DNA from: Candidatus Eremiobacteraceae bacterium
GTDB taxonomy: Bacteria > Vulcanimicrobiota > Vulcanimicrobiia > Eremiobacterales > Eremiobacteraceae
Direction: 5' to 3'
Length of the DNA: 64,000 nt
Assembly (NCBI GenBank): GCA_035710745.1
Contig: DASTCX010000007.1
Span: 1 to 64,000, forward strand
Shown one piece after another: positions 51,666 to 58,809 of the stretch. Numbering within the stretch: the stretch's first letter is position 1; each line of letters begins with the position of its first letter. Both the position numbers and the translations under genes were made by a program. Below the pieces are notes generated by a model that did not search any database, was not told the origin of the DNA, and saw nothing but the letters and a program-made list of their open reading frames with translations.

Positions 51666-51770
51666 CCGCGCCGCGAGCGTGTCGCTCTCGCGGGCACGCG
51701 GCGATTCGGGAAATATTTGGCTTTCGCCGCCTCAGAACACCCGCTTTAGAGCGACACGCTCGCGGCGCGG
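51666..51770. repeat. 105-bp element with 23-bp perfect terminal inverted repeats
   Basis: The left arm 51666-51688 and right arm 51748-51770 are exact reverse complements (CCGCGCCGCGAGCGTGTCGC... in the left arm). The inner 59 bp contain GGCACGCGGCGATTCGGG and CCGCCTCAGAACACCCG. A second copy begins at 63901. No open frame fits inside. It resembles a MITE-like or large REP-type element and lies between the TetR promoter and the ABC exporter end. An obvious target duplication was not found. Confidence 0.85.
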
Positions 51771-51790
51771 CTCTTCGTGCAGAGTCGTCT

Positions 51791-51812
51791 CGGTCGAGCA
51801 GAAGCTCGACCG
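51791..51812. repeat. Short REP-like hairpin abutting the ABC exporter stop
   Basis: CGGTCGAGC-AGAA-GCTCGACCG, perfect 9-bp stem ending exactly at the base before the stop codon of the ABC exporter. It may act in termination or mRNA protection. It shares the GGTCGAG/CTCGACC ends of the REP-like family, but not the downstream CTCCCTTT. Confidence 0.6.
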
Positions 51813-53639
51813 CTACAGCTCGATGGCGTCTTGCTCTTGCAAGAACTGCGCGCGATACAGCTCGGCATAGAGGCCGGCGCGACGGAGCAGCTCGGCGTGC
51901 GTGCCGGATTCGACGATGCGCCCGTCGTCGACGACGAAGATCTTGTCGGCGCGAAGCACGGTCGAGAGGCGGTGCGCGATGACGAGGCTCGTCCGGTGTT
52001 CCATGAGCGGCTCGAGCGCCGCTTGGATGAGCGCTTCGGAGGTCGAGTCGAGCGAGCTCGTCGCTTCGTCGAGGATGAGTATGCGCGGGTCTTTGAGCAG
52101 CACGCGCGCGATCGCGAGCCGTTGCCGCTCGCCGCCCGACAGTTTGTGTCCGCGCTCGCCGACGATCGTGTCGAACCGCTCCGGCAGCGCTGCGATCGTG
52201 TCGTAGATATTCGCCGTCTTGCATGCGGCGATGAGGTCGGCTTCGGTCGCGTCCGGCTTGCCGTAGCGAAGATTGTCGGCGATCGAGGCATGGAAGAGGA
52301 ACGTCTCTTGCGTCACGATGCCGATGTTGCGGCGCAGCGAGTCGAGCGTCAAATCGCGGATGTCGTGACCGTCGATCCGGATGACGCCCTCTTGCGGGTC
52401 GTAGAACCGCGGCAAGAGCGCGAGCATCGTCGTCTTCCCGGCGCCGCTCGGCCCGACGATCGCCGCCACTTCGCCCGAACGGACGCGCAGCGAGATATCG
52501 TCCAGCGCCCAGCGATCGTCGCGATAGCGGAAACGGACGTGGTCGAACTCGACGTCGCCCTCGCAGTTCTTCAGATCGAGCGCGAGTGCGCGCTGTGGTG
52601 CTTCGACCTTCATATCCAAGTAGTCGAAGATGCGCTCGAACACCGCGAATGCGCTGACGATCTGCACTTGGACGCCGACCAACGCGGCCGCCGGCCCGTA
52701 GAGCCGTGCGAGATAGCTGACGAACGCGACGATCGTGCCGACCTCGAGTCCGGAGCGTATCGCCATGATGCCGCCGCCGTACCAGATGATCGCGGGTCCG
52801 ATGACGACGAGCGCCGTGACGACGGCCAAGAACCAGCGCCCGACGAGAGCCAGACGGATCTCGAGATCCATGAGCTTCGTACCGGCTTCGTGGAAGCGCA
52901 CCGCCTCCTGCGGTTCTCGCACGAACGACTTGACGAGCGTGATGCCCGATAGCGACAGCGTCTCTTGCAGGAGGCTTTCTATGACGTCGCGCTGTTCGCG
53001 CGTCTTCTTCCGGACGGCGAACATCGCGCGTCCGACCGGTGACAGCGGGAGTATCATGATCGGGACGACCGCGAGCGACAGCAGCGCGAGTCGCCAATCG
53101 AGCACGAAGATCGCGACGACCGTCGTCAAGATCATCGCGACGTTCGTCACGACGGTGACAAGCGTACCCGTCACGACGCTGTCGATTGCATCGACGTCGT
53201 TGGACACGCGGTTCATGATCTCGCCGGTCTTCGTCGAGGCGAAGAACGAGAGCGGCATCCGATGCAGATGGCGGACGAGCGCATCGCGCATGTCGCGCAT
53301 GATGCCTTCGCCGACGAGCGCGTTCAGATAGCCTTGCCACGTGCCGATCCCGGTCGCCGCCAACGCCGTCGCTATCATCGCTCCGACGTAGACGGCGAGC
53401 TCACGAGCGTCGCCGTGGCGGATCGCGCCGTCGATGATGAGCTTGGTGAAGTACGGCGGCAGCACGCCGAGCGCGCTCGTCACGAAGATGCAGGCGAGCA
53501 CAAGCGCTTCTTCACGCCAATAGGGTGCGAAGTAGGCGAAGATGCGCCGCATGTCGACCCGCTTTTCGACCTTCGGCCGTTTCGGGTCGAATTGCGACGA
53601 CCACATCATGTGGAAGGGTGTTGATCCGCCGCCGAGCAT
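51813..53639 (-). CDS. MsbA-like ABC exporter (TMD-NBD fusion)
   Basis: 608 aa. Residues about 30-330 form six membrane helices (for example ALVLACIFVTSALGVLPPYF, VVTNVAMILTTVVAIFVLDW) with the coupling-helix segments typical of type IV exporters. The NBD (about 360-600) has Walker A VGPSGAGKTT, Q-loop GIVTQETFLF, signature LSGGERQRLAI, Walker B RILILDEATSSLDS and switch VIAHRLSTV. It works as a homodimer unless a partner exists elsewhere, and none is adjacent. Candidate substrates are lipids or drugs. It could be under the nearby TetR regulator. Confidence 0.93.
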   Translation of the reverse strand: MLGGGSTPFHMMWSSQFDPKRPKVEKRVDMRRIFAYFAPYWREEALVLACIFVTSALGVLPPYFTKLIIDGAIRHGDARELAVYVGAMIATALAATGIGTWQGYLNALVGEGIMRDMRDALVRHLHRMPLSFFASTKTGEIMNRVSNDVDAIDSVVTGTLVTVVTNVAMILTTVVAIFVLDWRLALLSLAVVPIMILPLSPVGRAMFAVRKKTREQRDVIESLLQETLSLSGITLVKSFVREPQEAVRFHEAGTKLMDLEIRLALVGRWFLAVVTALVVIGPAIIWYGGGIMAIRSGLEVGTIVAFVSYLARLYGPAAALVGVQVQIVSAFAVFERIFDYLDMKVEAPQRALALDLKNCEGDVEFDHVRFRYRDDRWALDDISLRVRSGEVAAIVGPSGAGKTTMLALLPRFYDPQEGVIRIDGHDIRDLTLDSLRRNIGIVTQETFLFHASIADNLRYGKPDATEADLIAACKTANIYDTIAALPERFDTIVGERGHKLSGGERQRLAIARVLLKDPRILILDEATSSLDSTSEALIQAALEPLMEHRTSLVIAHRLSTVLRADKIFVVDDGRIVESGTHAELLRRAGLYAELYRAQFLQEQDAIEL

Positions 53640-53751
53640 ACGTCTGGTTTCTGCTCGCGCGCTCGGATAATCCCGCCGCGAGGGGCGGCAGCGCGGCTCG
53701 CGCTACCTGCCCGATCGGGCGGGAGCGTCTACCCGGACGAACGTATGGAGT

Positions 53752-54333
53752 TCAGCCGCCGTACTGCCGGAGCGCGCGTCGCGCGGAGTCGTGATTCGGG
53801 TTGATCTGAAGGACTTTCCGCCAGCATTCGAGCGCGTATTGGCGGTCGCCGTTCTTCAGCGCCGCGTAGGCGAGATAGTCCCAAGCGAACTCTTTGGTCG
53901 GATCGCGCTGAACGCTCACGCGCAAGGCATCTTCGGCTTTTTTATAGTCGTGGAACTTCAACAAGTAGATGCGGCCGAGGTCGAACGGCAGCGTCGCGTT
54001 GCCTGGCACCGCCTTCTCGCCGGCCTCGAACGTCGCCGCCGCCTCTTGGAGCCTCGACTGCTTGCTCTCGTTCCAGAAATAATAGAGCTCGCCGAGATGG
54101 ATCCAGCCGTCCGGGACCGCGGGGTCGATCGCGATCGCCTTCTTATAGTAGTGTTCCGCCGAGTCGGGGACGAGGGCCGCTTCGAACGTGACGCCGCGAT
54201 ACGCCGCGACGACGGCGAAGATGGGTCTGAACAAGAGCCACCCGCCTACGAGCACGATGACGAGGATGATCCAGCGGTCGTACGTCCTGATGACGTACGG
54301 CCGGACGTCTTTCGTCTCGCTCCGATCGCTCAT
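53752..54333 (-). CDS. Membrane-anchored TPR protein
   Basis: 193 aa. A single N-terminal membrane helix (IILVIVLVGGWLLFRPIFAV, about 22-42), then TPR units: PDSAEHYYKKAIAIDPAVPD, WIHLGELYYFW, FDLGRIYLLKFHDYKKAED and FAWDYLAYAALKNGDRQYAL. The helical domain would face the outside or the cytoplasm depending on topology, and the Arg/Asp-rich N terminus suggests that the domain is outside. Its ATG overlaps the stop of the CcdA-like gene (ATGA), so the two are a pair. It may scaffold a complex with the CcdA-like protein. Role unknown. Confidence 0.82.
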   Translation of the reverse strand: MSDRSETKDVRPYVIRTYDRWIILVIVLVGGWLLFRPIFAVVAAYRGVTFEAALVPDSAEHYYKKAIAIDPAVPDGWIHLGELYYFWNESKQSRLQEAAATFEAGEKAVPGNATLPFDLGRIYLLKFHDYKKAEDALRVSVQRDPTKEFAWDYLAYAALKNGDRQYALECWRKVLQINPNHDSARRALRQYGG

Positions 54334-55013
54334 GCGATAACCGCGAAGAACAGAGCGAGGAACACCAGGATGTAGCCCGCCGACATCTCAGCGACGAGAT
54401 GCCAGCGCTTGACCGACGCATTGCGCATGTACCACGGCGCGAACGATCCGACGAAGAACACCGGTATGCCGTGACCGACGCCGAAGGCGAGCATGAGGAG
54501 CGCGCCGTTCAGGACTTCGCCGCGGAAGGTCGTGACCGCCAACGCACCGAGCATGATCGGCGTCGCGTCAGGCGCGATGAGGAACGCGAATCCGAAGCCG
54601 AGGAGAAAGGCTCCGACGAGACCGTGCCTCAGCACCGGCATCGACGGCATCGGGATCTTCACGTCGATCAGCCGGATGAGCTGAAGGCCCATGACGAAAC
54701 AGAGCGCCGCGGTGAAGTAATAAAGGAAGCCCGTCATCATGAGCAAGCGGCCGAACGACCCGGCGAGGAAGCCGACGCTGCAGTAGACGACACAGATCCC
54801 GAGCACGAATGCGAGCGACATCTGCACGGCCGACCAGAACGTCTTCGCCTCGTGACCGGCGTAGTTGACTATGGCCACCATGCGGGGAACGCTCGATGGG
54901 CTTATCGCGCTGACGATGCCGCCAACGAACATCACGAGCAGCGCGACGCCGAAGTCCTTGTGCACGACGTCGCCGATCTTGTCGGCGAGCGCGTAGACGT
55001 TGGTCCAATCCAT
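54330..55013 (-). CDS. CcdA/DsbD-like membrane protein lacking the redox cysteines
   Basis: 227 aa with six membrane helices in the CcdA order. Helix one has VMFVGGIVSAISPSSVPRMV and helix four has FGFAFLIAPDATPIMLGALA. In CcdA/DsbD these two places read [ST]PCxxP and [AS]PCxxP, and the two Cys relay electrons. Here they are SPSSVP and APDATP, so both Cys are missing. The fold and Pro residues are kept. It therefore probably does not transfer thiols and may transport something else. It is coupled to the TPR gene and lies divergent from bolA-grxD across about 90 bp. AAGG lies about nine bases before the ATG. Confidence 0.83.
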   Translation of the reverse strand: MDWTNVYALADKIGDVVHKDFGVALLVMFVGGIVSAISPSSVPRMVAIVNYAGHEAKTFWSAVQMSLAFVLGICVVYCSVGFLAGSFGRLLMMTGFLYYFTAALCFVMGLQLIRLIDVKIPMPSMPVLRHGLVGAFLLGFGFAFLIAPDATPIMLGALAVTTFRGEVLNGALLMLAFGVGHGIPVFFVGSFAPWYMRNASVKRWHLVAEMSAGYILVFLALFFAVIA

Positions 55014-55069
55014 TATAATTGCCTTAAGATTAGTATCGGCACCGCGGGGCCAAACCTATGCGGGACATG

Positions 55070-55094
55070 CCGTTCGTAGAGCATTCACGAACGG
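55070..55094. promoter_or_regulatory. Operator-like inverted repeat before bolA
   Basis: CCGTTCGT-9 nt-ACGAACGG, perfect 8-bp arms, eight bases before the chosen bolA ATG. A GTTCGTAGA direct repeat (55072-55080, 55094-55102) overlaps it. It might be a regulator site for the bolA-grxD pair and the divergent CcdA-like gene, or a leader hairpin. Confidence 0.45.
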
Positions 55095-55102
55095 TTCGTA
55101 GA

Positions 55103-55357
55103 ATGAAGTCCGCGATGATCACGCCCGCCGAGATCGCCGCGCTCATCCGAGTTGCTTTGCCCGACGCCACCGTCGAGGCTCAAGATTGGTCCGGCACCGG
55201 AGACCACTACGATGTCCGCGTGGCATCCGAAGGGTTCCGCGGCTTCTCGCTGCTCGACCAGCACCGCATGATCTATGCCGCCGTCGACGCCGCGCTCAAG
55301 GACGGCCGGCTTCACGCGATCCAGATCAAGACCGAAACAAAGGAACGACATGGCTAA
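55103..55357 (+). CDS. bolA: BolA-family protein
   Basis: 84 aa from ATG 55103 (MKSAMITPAEI); another ATG four codons later would also do, and an open frame reaches 55058. The BolA fold is clear: IAALIRVALPDATVEAQDWS, then the loop with GDHYDVRVASEGFRGFSLLD and the helix LDQHRMIYAAVDAALKDG, with HAIQIKT at the end. The conserved His in GDHYDV and the His of LDQH are candidate cluster ligands. BolA proteins bind [2Fe-2S] with monothiol glutaredoxins, and the next gene encodes one, overlapping by eight bases. Confidence 0.9.
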   Translation: MKSAMITPAEIAALIRVALPDATVEAQDWSGTGDHYDVRVASEGFRGFSLLDQHRMIYAAVDAALKDGRLHAIQIKTETKERHG

Positions 55358-55679
55358 CGACCTCAAGACGGCGATCGAGGCCGAGATAAATGGCTCGAAG
55401 ATCCTCGTCTACGGAAAAGGTACGAAGACCGCCCCGCGCTGCGGCTTCACGCTGGAGACGATCCAGTTCTTCGACGCGCTCGGCTACCCGTTCGAGGTCA
55501 TCGACGTGCTCGCCGACGACGAGAAGCGCCGTGCGCTATCTGATATGACGAACTGGCCGACCCTGCCGAAGGTGTTCATCGCCGGTACTTTCTACGGCGA
55601 TACCGATATCTTAGGCCCGATGCGCGACAGCGGCGAGCTGGAGACGTTGCTCGAGGCGGCGTTCAAAGAGAAGGTCTGA
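55350..55679 (+). CDS. grxD: Monothiol glutaredoxin (Grx4/GrxD type)
   Basis: 109 aa, ATG 55350 after AAAGGA. The active site is APRCGFTLET, a CGFT variant of the CGFS motif. KGTKTAP before it is the usual glutathione-contacting Lys/Thr segment, TNWPTLPKVFIAGTFYG the cis-Pro region, and GDTDILGPMRDSGEL the GG/CD-like end. Monothiol glutaredoxins carry [2Fe-2S] clusters and pair with BolA. Ser to Thr in the motif is conservative and seen in other bacteria. It forms an overlapping two-gene unit with bolA. Confidence 0.93.
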   Translation: MANDLKTAIEAEINGSKILVYGKGTKTAPRCGFTLETIQFFDALGYPFEVIDVLADDEKRRALSDMTNWPTLPKVFIAGTFYGDTDILGPMRDSGELETLLEAAFKEKV

Positions 55680-55799
55680 AGCGCTCCATCGGGGTTACCC
55701 CCCCCGTGACCCGCATCATGGTCCCACCAGGGGGCCAAGCGCGAGCGCTGACCGAATCCACACAGTCCTCGTTATGGCCGAGACACGCTTGTATTTGAG

Positions 55800-57263
55800 A
55801 TGAGCGCTTCAGCGTTTGGCCGGGTGGCGCGCCGCCCGGGATCGAGATTGGACCGAGGCGGCGGCACCTTCACGGCCGGCACCGTCCTCGCGATCGCGCT
55901 CGTCGTCTCGATCGTCGGATCGATCGTCACGTACGTCTCCGTGCGCGGCGCGTTCGCTCAACACGTCTACGTCGACGAGGCGCAGTCGAGTCTCGCTTCG
56001 CTCTACCTTTTGCAGCTCGAACAGGACACGGGGCTGCGCGGTTTCCTCTCGTCGGGTCAGCGCGGGTATCTCAACACGAGTTCTACCGAAGCGGACTTCA
56101 ACGCCGCGTGGCAAGCGCTGCGCGTCGCAAGTCAGCGCGCGCAGCTGCAAGTCGATAATCTTCTGCTCTCGGACCTCCTGCGCACCCACGAACGGTGGCT
56201 CTCGCAGGTCGCGATCCCGCTTGAAACGCGCCCGAACGGGCCCGACCAGCTCAAGCAGTTGACGCTCGACAAAGCGCTCACCGATCGGATGCGCGACGAC
56301 TTCCAGCGGTTGCAGACCCTCTATGCAAGCCAGGCGCAGGCTGCATCCGATCGCATCCAAGATCTGCTGCGACGCGCCGCGATCAGCACTGCCGCGCTCA
56401 TGCTGCTCTTCGGTTGCGCGGCGATCGTCGCCGATCTCTATCGCTCGCGGACGCAAGCGGCGCTCGAGCGCGAGCGGACGGTCGCCGACACGCTGCAGCG
56501 TGCGTTCCTCAGCGGCTGGGATGCGCTGCCGTACCTGCACGTCGGGACCGCGTATCTCTCCTCGACGCGAGAGGCGACGATCGGCGGCGATCTCTTCGAC
56601 ATCCATCGCATCGACGACCATCGCACCCTACTGCTCGTCGCCGACGTGAGCGGCAAAGGTCTCGATGCCGCCGTCGGGACCGCGCAGGTGAAGTACTCGA
56701 TCCGCACGCTCGTCGAGGACTACATGGACCCTGCGGTCGTGCTCGCCAAGTTCAACCGGCAGTACATCAGGTCGCAGCGTGACCCGTCCGCGTTCGTATC
56801 GGTGTTCGTCGGCATCTTCGACGAGCGTGACTGGTCGCTGCGCTACGCGAGCGCCGGCCATTCGCCCGCGTACGTCCGTCGAGAGGACTGGGTCGAGCAG
56901 CTGCCGGTGACGGGGCCGCTTCTCGGCATCGTCGATGATGCGACGTTCTCCTCGGTCACAGTCGCTATCTCTGCGGGCGACACGATCGTCCTCGCGACCG
57001 ACGGTCTCACCGAGGCTCGCGATAGCGCCGGCGTGCTCGTCGACGACGACGGCGTCATCCGCTGGATCCGGGATGGCGAACGCGACCCGCAGCCTCTCGC
57101 CGCCGAATTGGTCTCAAAGGTGACGCGCTTCGCAGGCGGCCGGATCAACGACGATTTGGCGCTGCTCGTCATAACCGTCGAACGTCCCACGGTACCGCCC
57201 AGCAGCTGGAAGGCGGCCTTCGATATGCCCTCGAGCGCGGCTACCAGGACCGGGGACGGCTGA
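55800..57263 (+). CDS. Second membrane SpoIIE-type phosphatase with CHASE3-like sensor
   Basis: 487 aa. A first membrane helix (VLAIALVVSIVGSIVTYVSV, about 29-48) and a CHASE3-like region with LEQDTGLRGFLSSGQRGYLN, a second helix (AAISTAALMLLFGCAAIVAD), then the SpoIIE PP2C domain. Metal residues: GGDLFDIH, ADVSGKGLDAAV and NDDLALLV. Overall plan as in the protein at 39595-41127, so the two are paralogues. No STAS or kinase gene adjoins, so its partner is elsewhere or it shares that module. It is followed after seven bases by a small CxxC protein gene. Confidence 0.9.
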   Translation: MSASAFGRVARRPGSRLDRGGGTFTAGTVLAIALVVSIVGSIVTYVSVRGAFAQHVYVDEAQSSLASLYLLQLEQDTGLRGFLSSGQRGYLNTSSTEADFNAAWQALRVASQRAQLQVDNLLLSDLLRTHERWLSQVAIPLETRPNGPDQLKQLTLDKALTDRMRDDFQRLQTLYASQAQAASDRIQDLLRRAAISTAALMLLFGCAAIVADLYRSRTQAALERERTVADTLQRAFLSGWDALPYLHVGTAYLSSTREATIGGDLFDIHRIDDHRTLLLVADVSGKGLDAAVGTAQVKYSIRTLVEDYMDPAVVLAKFNRQYIRSQRDPSAFVSVFVGIFDERDWSLRYASAGHSPAYVRREDWVEQLPVTGPLLGIVDDATFSSVTVAISAGDTIVLATDGLTEARDSAGVLVDDDGVIRWIRDGERDPQPLAAELVSKVTRFAGGRINDDLALLVITVERPTVPPSSWKAAFDMPSSAATRTGDG

Positions 57264-57270
57264 CGACCGC

Positions 57271-57483
57271 TTGCGCTACGGTTTCGCCTGCGAGGAATGC
57301 GGCGAGGTCCGCATCCTCAGCCAAGGCCTCACGCACCTGCGCTGGCTGCGCGATCGCGAACACATCGTCCGCGAGGTCGAAGAACACACGTCGTCCGGAC
57401 TCGAGACGTGGATGTCGGAAGGACTCGCGTTCCTCGCCGACCATCGCGGGCATCCAGTCGTCGTCATATCCGAAAAGACATGA
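57271..57483 (+). CDS. Small uncharacterised protein with CxxC motif
   Basis: 70 aa, TTG start seven bases after the phosphatase stop, without a clear ribosome site. Near the N terminus FACEECGEVRIL has a single CxxC pair, and the rest is helical (HLRWLRDREHIVREVEEHTS, LETWMSEGLAFLADHRGHP). A second Cys pair is missing, so a full zinc ribbon is not formed by one chain. It may bind metal as a dimer. The close spacing suggests co-translation with the phosphatase. Function unknown. Confidence 0.6.
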   Translation: MRYGFACEECGEVRILSQGLTHLRWLRDREHIVREVEEHTSSGLETWMSEGLAFLADHRGHPVVVISEKT

Positions 57484-57485
57484 TC

Positions 57486-57513
57486 CGGTCAAGATAAATC
57501 TCGACCGCTCCCT
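57486..57513. repeat. REP-like palindrome copy
   Basis: GGTCAAGATAAATCTCGACC followed by GCTCCCT, matching 43411-43437 except for one base in the first arm. It starts three bases after the stop codon of the small CxxC protein gene. Confidence 0.75.
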
Positions 57514-57521
57514 AAAAAGAA

Positions 57522-57546
57522 AAGAGCGAAGCGTATCTTCGCTCTT
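57522..57546 (-). terminator. Intrinsic terminator of the lysine-rich protein gene
   Basis: AAGAGCGAAG-5 nt-CTTCGCTCTT, perfect 10-bp stem, followed in the minus direction by TTTCTTTTTAGGG. It lies 16 bp after the stop codon at 57563. In the plus direction it follows the small CxxC gene and could act for both. Confidence 0.8.
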
Positions 57547-57562
57547 CCCGTTCGTACCTAGT

Positions 57563-57634
57563 CTATTTCTTTTTCTTGCCGGTCTTCTTAGCGGCCTTCT
57601 TGGTCTTCTTCGCCGCCTTCTTCTTCGCTGCCAT
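57563..57634 (-). CDS. 23-residue lysine/alanine-rich protein
   Basis: Reads MAAKKKAAKKTKKAAKKTGK then KKK and stop. It is built of AAKK/TKK units, like the tails of bacterial histone-H1-like proteins (HctB/HC2, AlgP) but without any other domain. The start is very strongly supported: GGAGGTGA lies six bases before the ATG. A clear intrinsic terminator follows the stop. The 110 bp upstream are free for a promoter. Thirteen lysines in 23 residues imply nucleic-acid binding or another polyanion partner. It is too short for common gene finders and may be overlooked in related genomes. Confidence 0.75.
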   Translation of the reverse strand: MAAKKKAAKKTKKAAKKTGKKKK

Positions 57635-57744
57635 TCTTACTCACCTCCATCCTACGGAGTAAATGGGGTGACGCAGCTCTTGCGAGCTCGGCTGATTATT
57701 TGCCCAACGCGTCGCTCATTTCCTTTTCCTGCAGACGCGCCGAT

Positions 57745-58809
57745 TCAGTCGCTATGAATGCGTTCGTCGACGCGATCTTTGAGCGGCGAACCGTCGTGAG
57801 AATATTTCGCTGCTATCATCTCCGATAAGATCGCGATCGCGATCTCCTCAGGAGTCTCGGCGCCGATGTCGAGTCCGATCGGCGCGTGCAAGCGATCGAT
57901 CGATTCGAGCGGCATGCCCGAGTCGATGAGGCGCCGGCGTCGCTGCGCTTGCGTCTTCTTGCTGCCGATCGCGCCGACGTAACGTGTGCGGCGTCGCAGC
58001 GCGAAATCGAGCGTCGGGTCGTCGAACTTCTCGTCGTGCGTCAATACGGCGACGTACGAGTTCTCGTCGATGCGCAACGCCGGCAGGGCGTCTTGCGGCC
58101 ATTCCACGACGAGCGACGATGCGTCGGGAAAGCGTTCCCTTGCGTTCAGTCGCTCGCGCGGATCGACGACCGTGACGCTGAAGCCTGCGCGCGACGCGAA
58201 CGCGCACAGCGCGACGGCGATATGGACGGCGCCGACGATGATGAGCCGCGATTCGGGCACCTGCGGATCGAGGAACAACTCGTATCCGCCGATGCTGCGG
58301 ACGCGCGAAGCGCCCGATTTTGCTGCGTTTTCGGCCGCTGCGAGCAGCTCCGCGTCGGCCGCGGCCGACCCGAGTGAGCCGTCGAGCCGCCACTCGTCGT
58401 CTTCCCCGACAGCCGCCCGTAGGCGCTCGCCGCGGCGATCCGGTCCACCCACGACCGTGCAAAGGACGACGCCCTCATCGAAGACCGGCGTGCGCCCGCG
58501 GTCGAGCGATTCGATATACACATCGATCGCGCCGCCGCACGACAGGCCGACGTCCCACATCATGTTCTTGTTGATGCCGTACCGAACGGTCTTCGCTTCT
58601 CCGCTCGCGAGCACCGACAACGCTTCGTCTGCGACCGCGCCCTCGACGCAGCCGCCGCTGACCGAGCCCTCGATCCGGCCGGATCGCGTGACGAGCATCT
58701 TCGCACCCTCACCTCGCGGCGCCGACCCGTCGACACGGATGACTGTCGCCATCGCAATCGACTCGCCATCTGCTCGCCAGCGCGAGAGGACCTCGTTCAG
58801 CTCGCGCAC
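57745..58809 (-). CDS. XdhC/CoxF-family maturation protein
   Basis: 354 aa from GTG 58809 (MRELNEVLSRW), which overlaps the end of the VWA gene by 13 bases. The frame is open further upstream, but those residues are the VWA gene's shadow. The XdhC N-terminal domain has RVDGSAPRGEGAKMLVT and GSVSGGCVEGAVADEA, with the conserved Cys. The C-terminal Rossmann part has LIIVGAVHIAVALCAFA, where the GxGHxA motif reads GAVHIA, and VAVLTHDEKFDDPTLDFAL. Family members help insert the molybdenum cofactor into xanthine or CO dehydrogenases. It ends the MoxR-VWA-XdhC unit. Confidence 0.9.
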   Translation of the reverse strand: MRELNEVLSRWRADGESIAMATVIRVDGSAPRGEGAKMLVTRSGRIEGSVSGGCVEGAVADEALSVLASGEAKTVRYGINKNMMWDVGLSCGGAIDVYIESLDRGRTPVFDEGVVLCTVVGGPDRRGERLRAAVGEDDEWRLDGSLGSAAADAELLAAAENAAKSGASRVRSIGGYELFLDPQVPESRLIIVGAVHIAVALCAFASRAGFSVTVVDPRERLNARERFPDASSLVVEWPQDALPALRIDENSYVAVLTHDEKFDDPTLDFALRRRTRYVGAIGSKKTQAQRRRRLIDSGMPLESIDRLHAPIGLDIGAETPEEIAIAILSEMIAAKYSHDGSPLKDRVDERIHSD

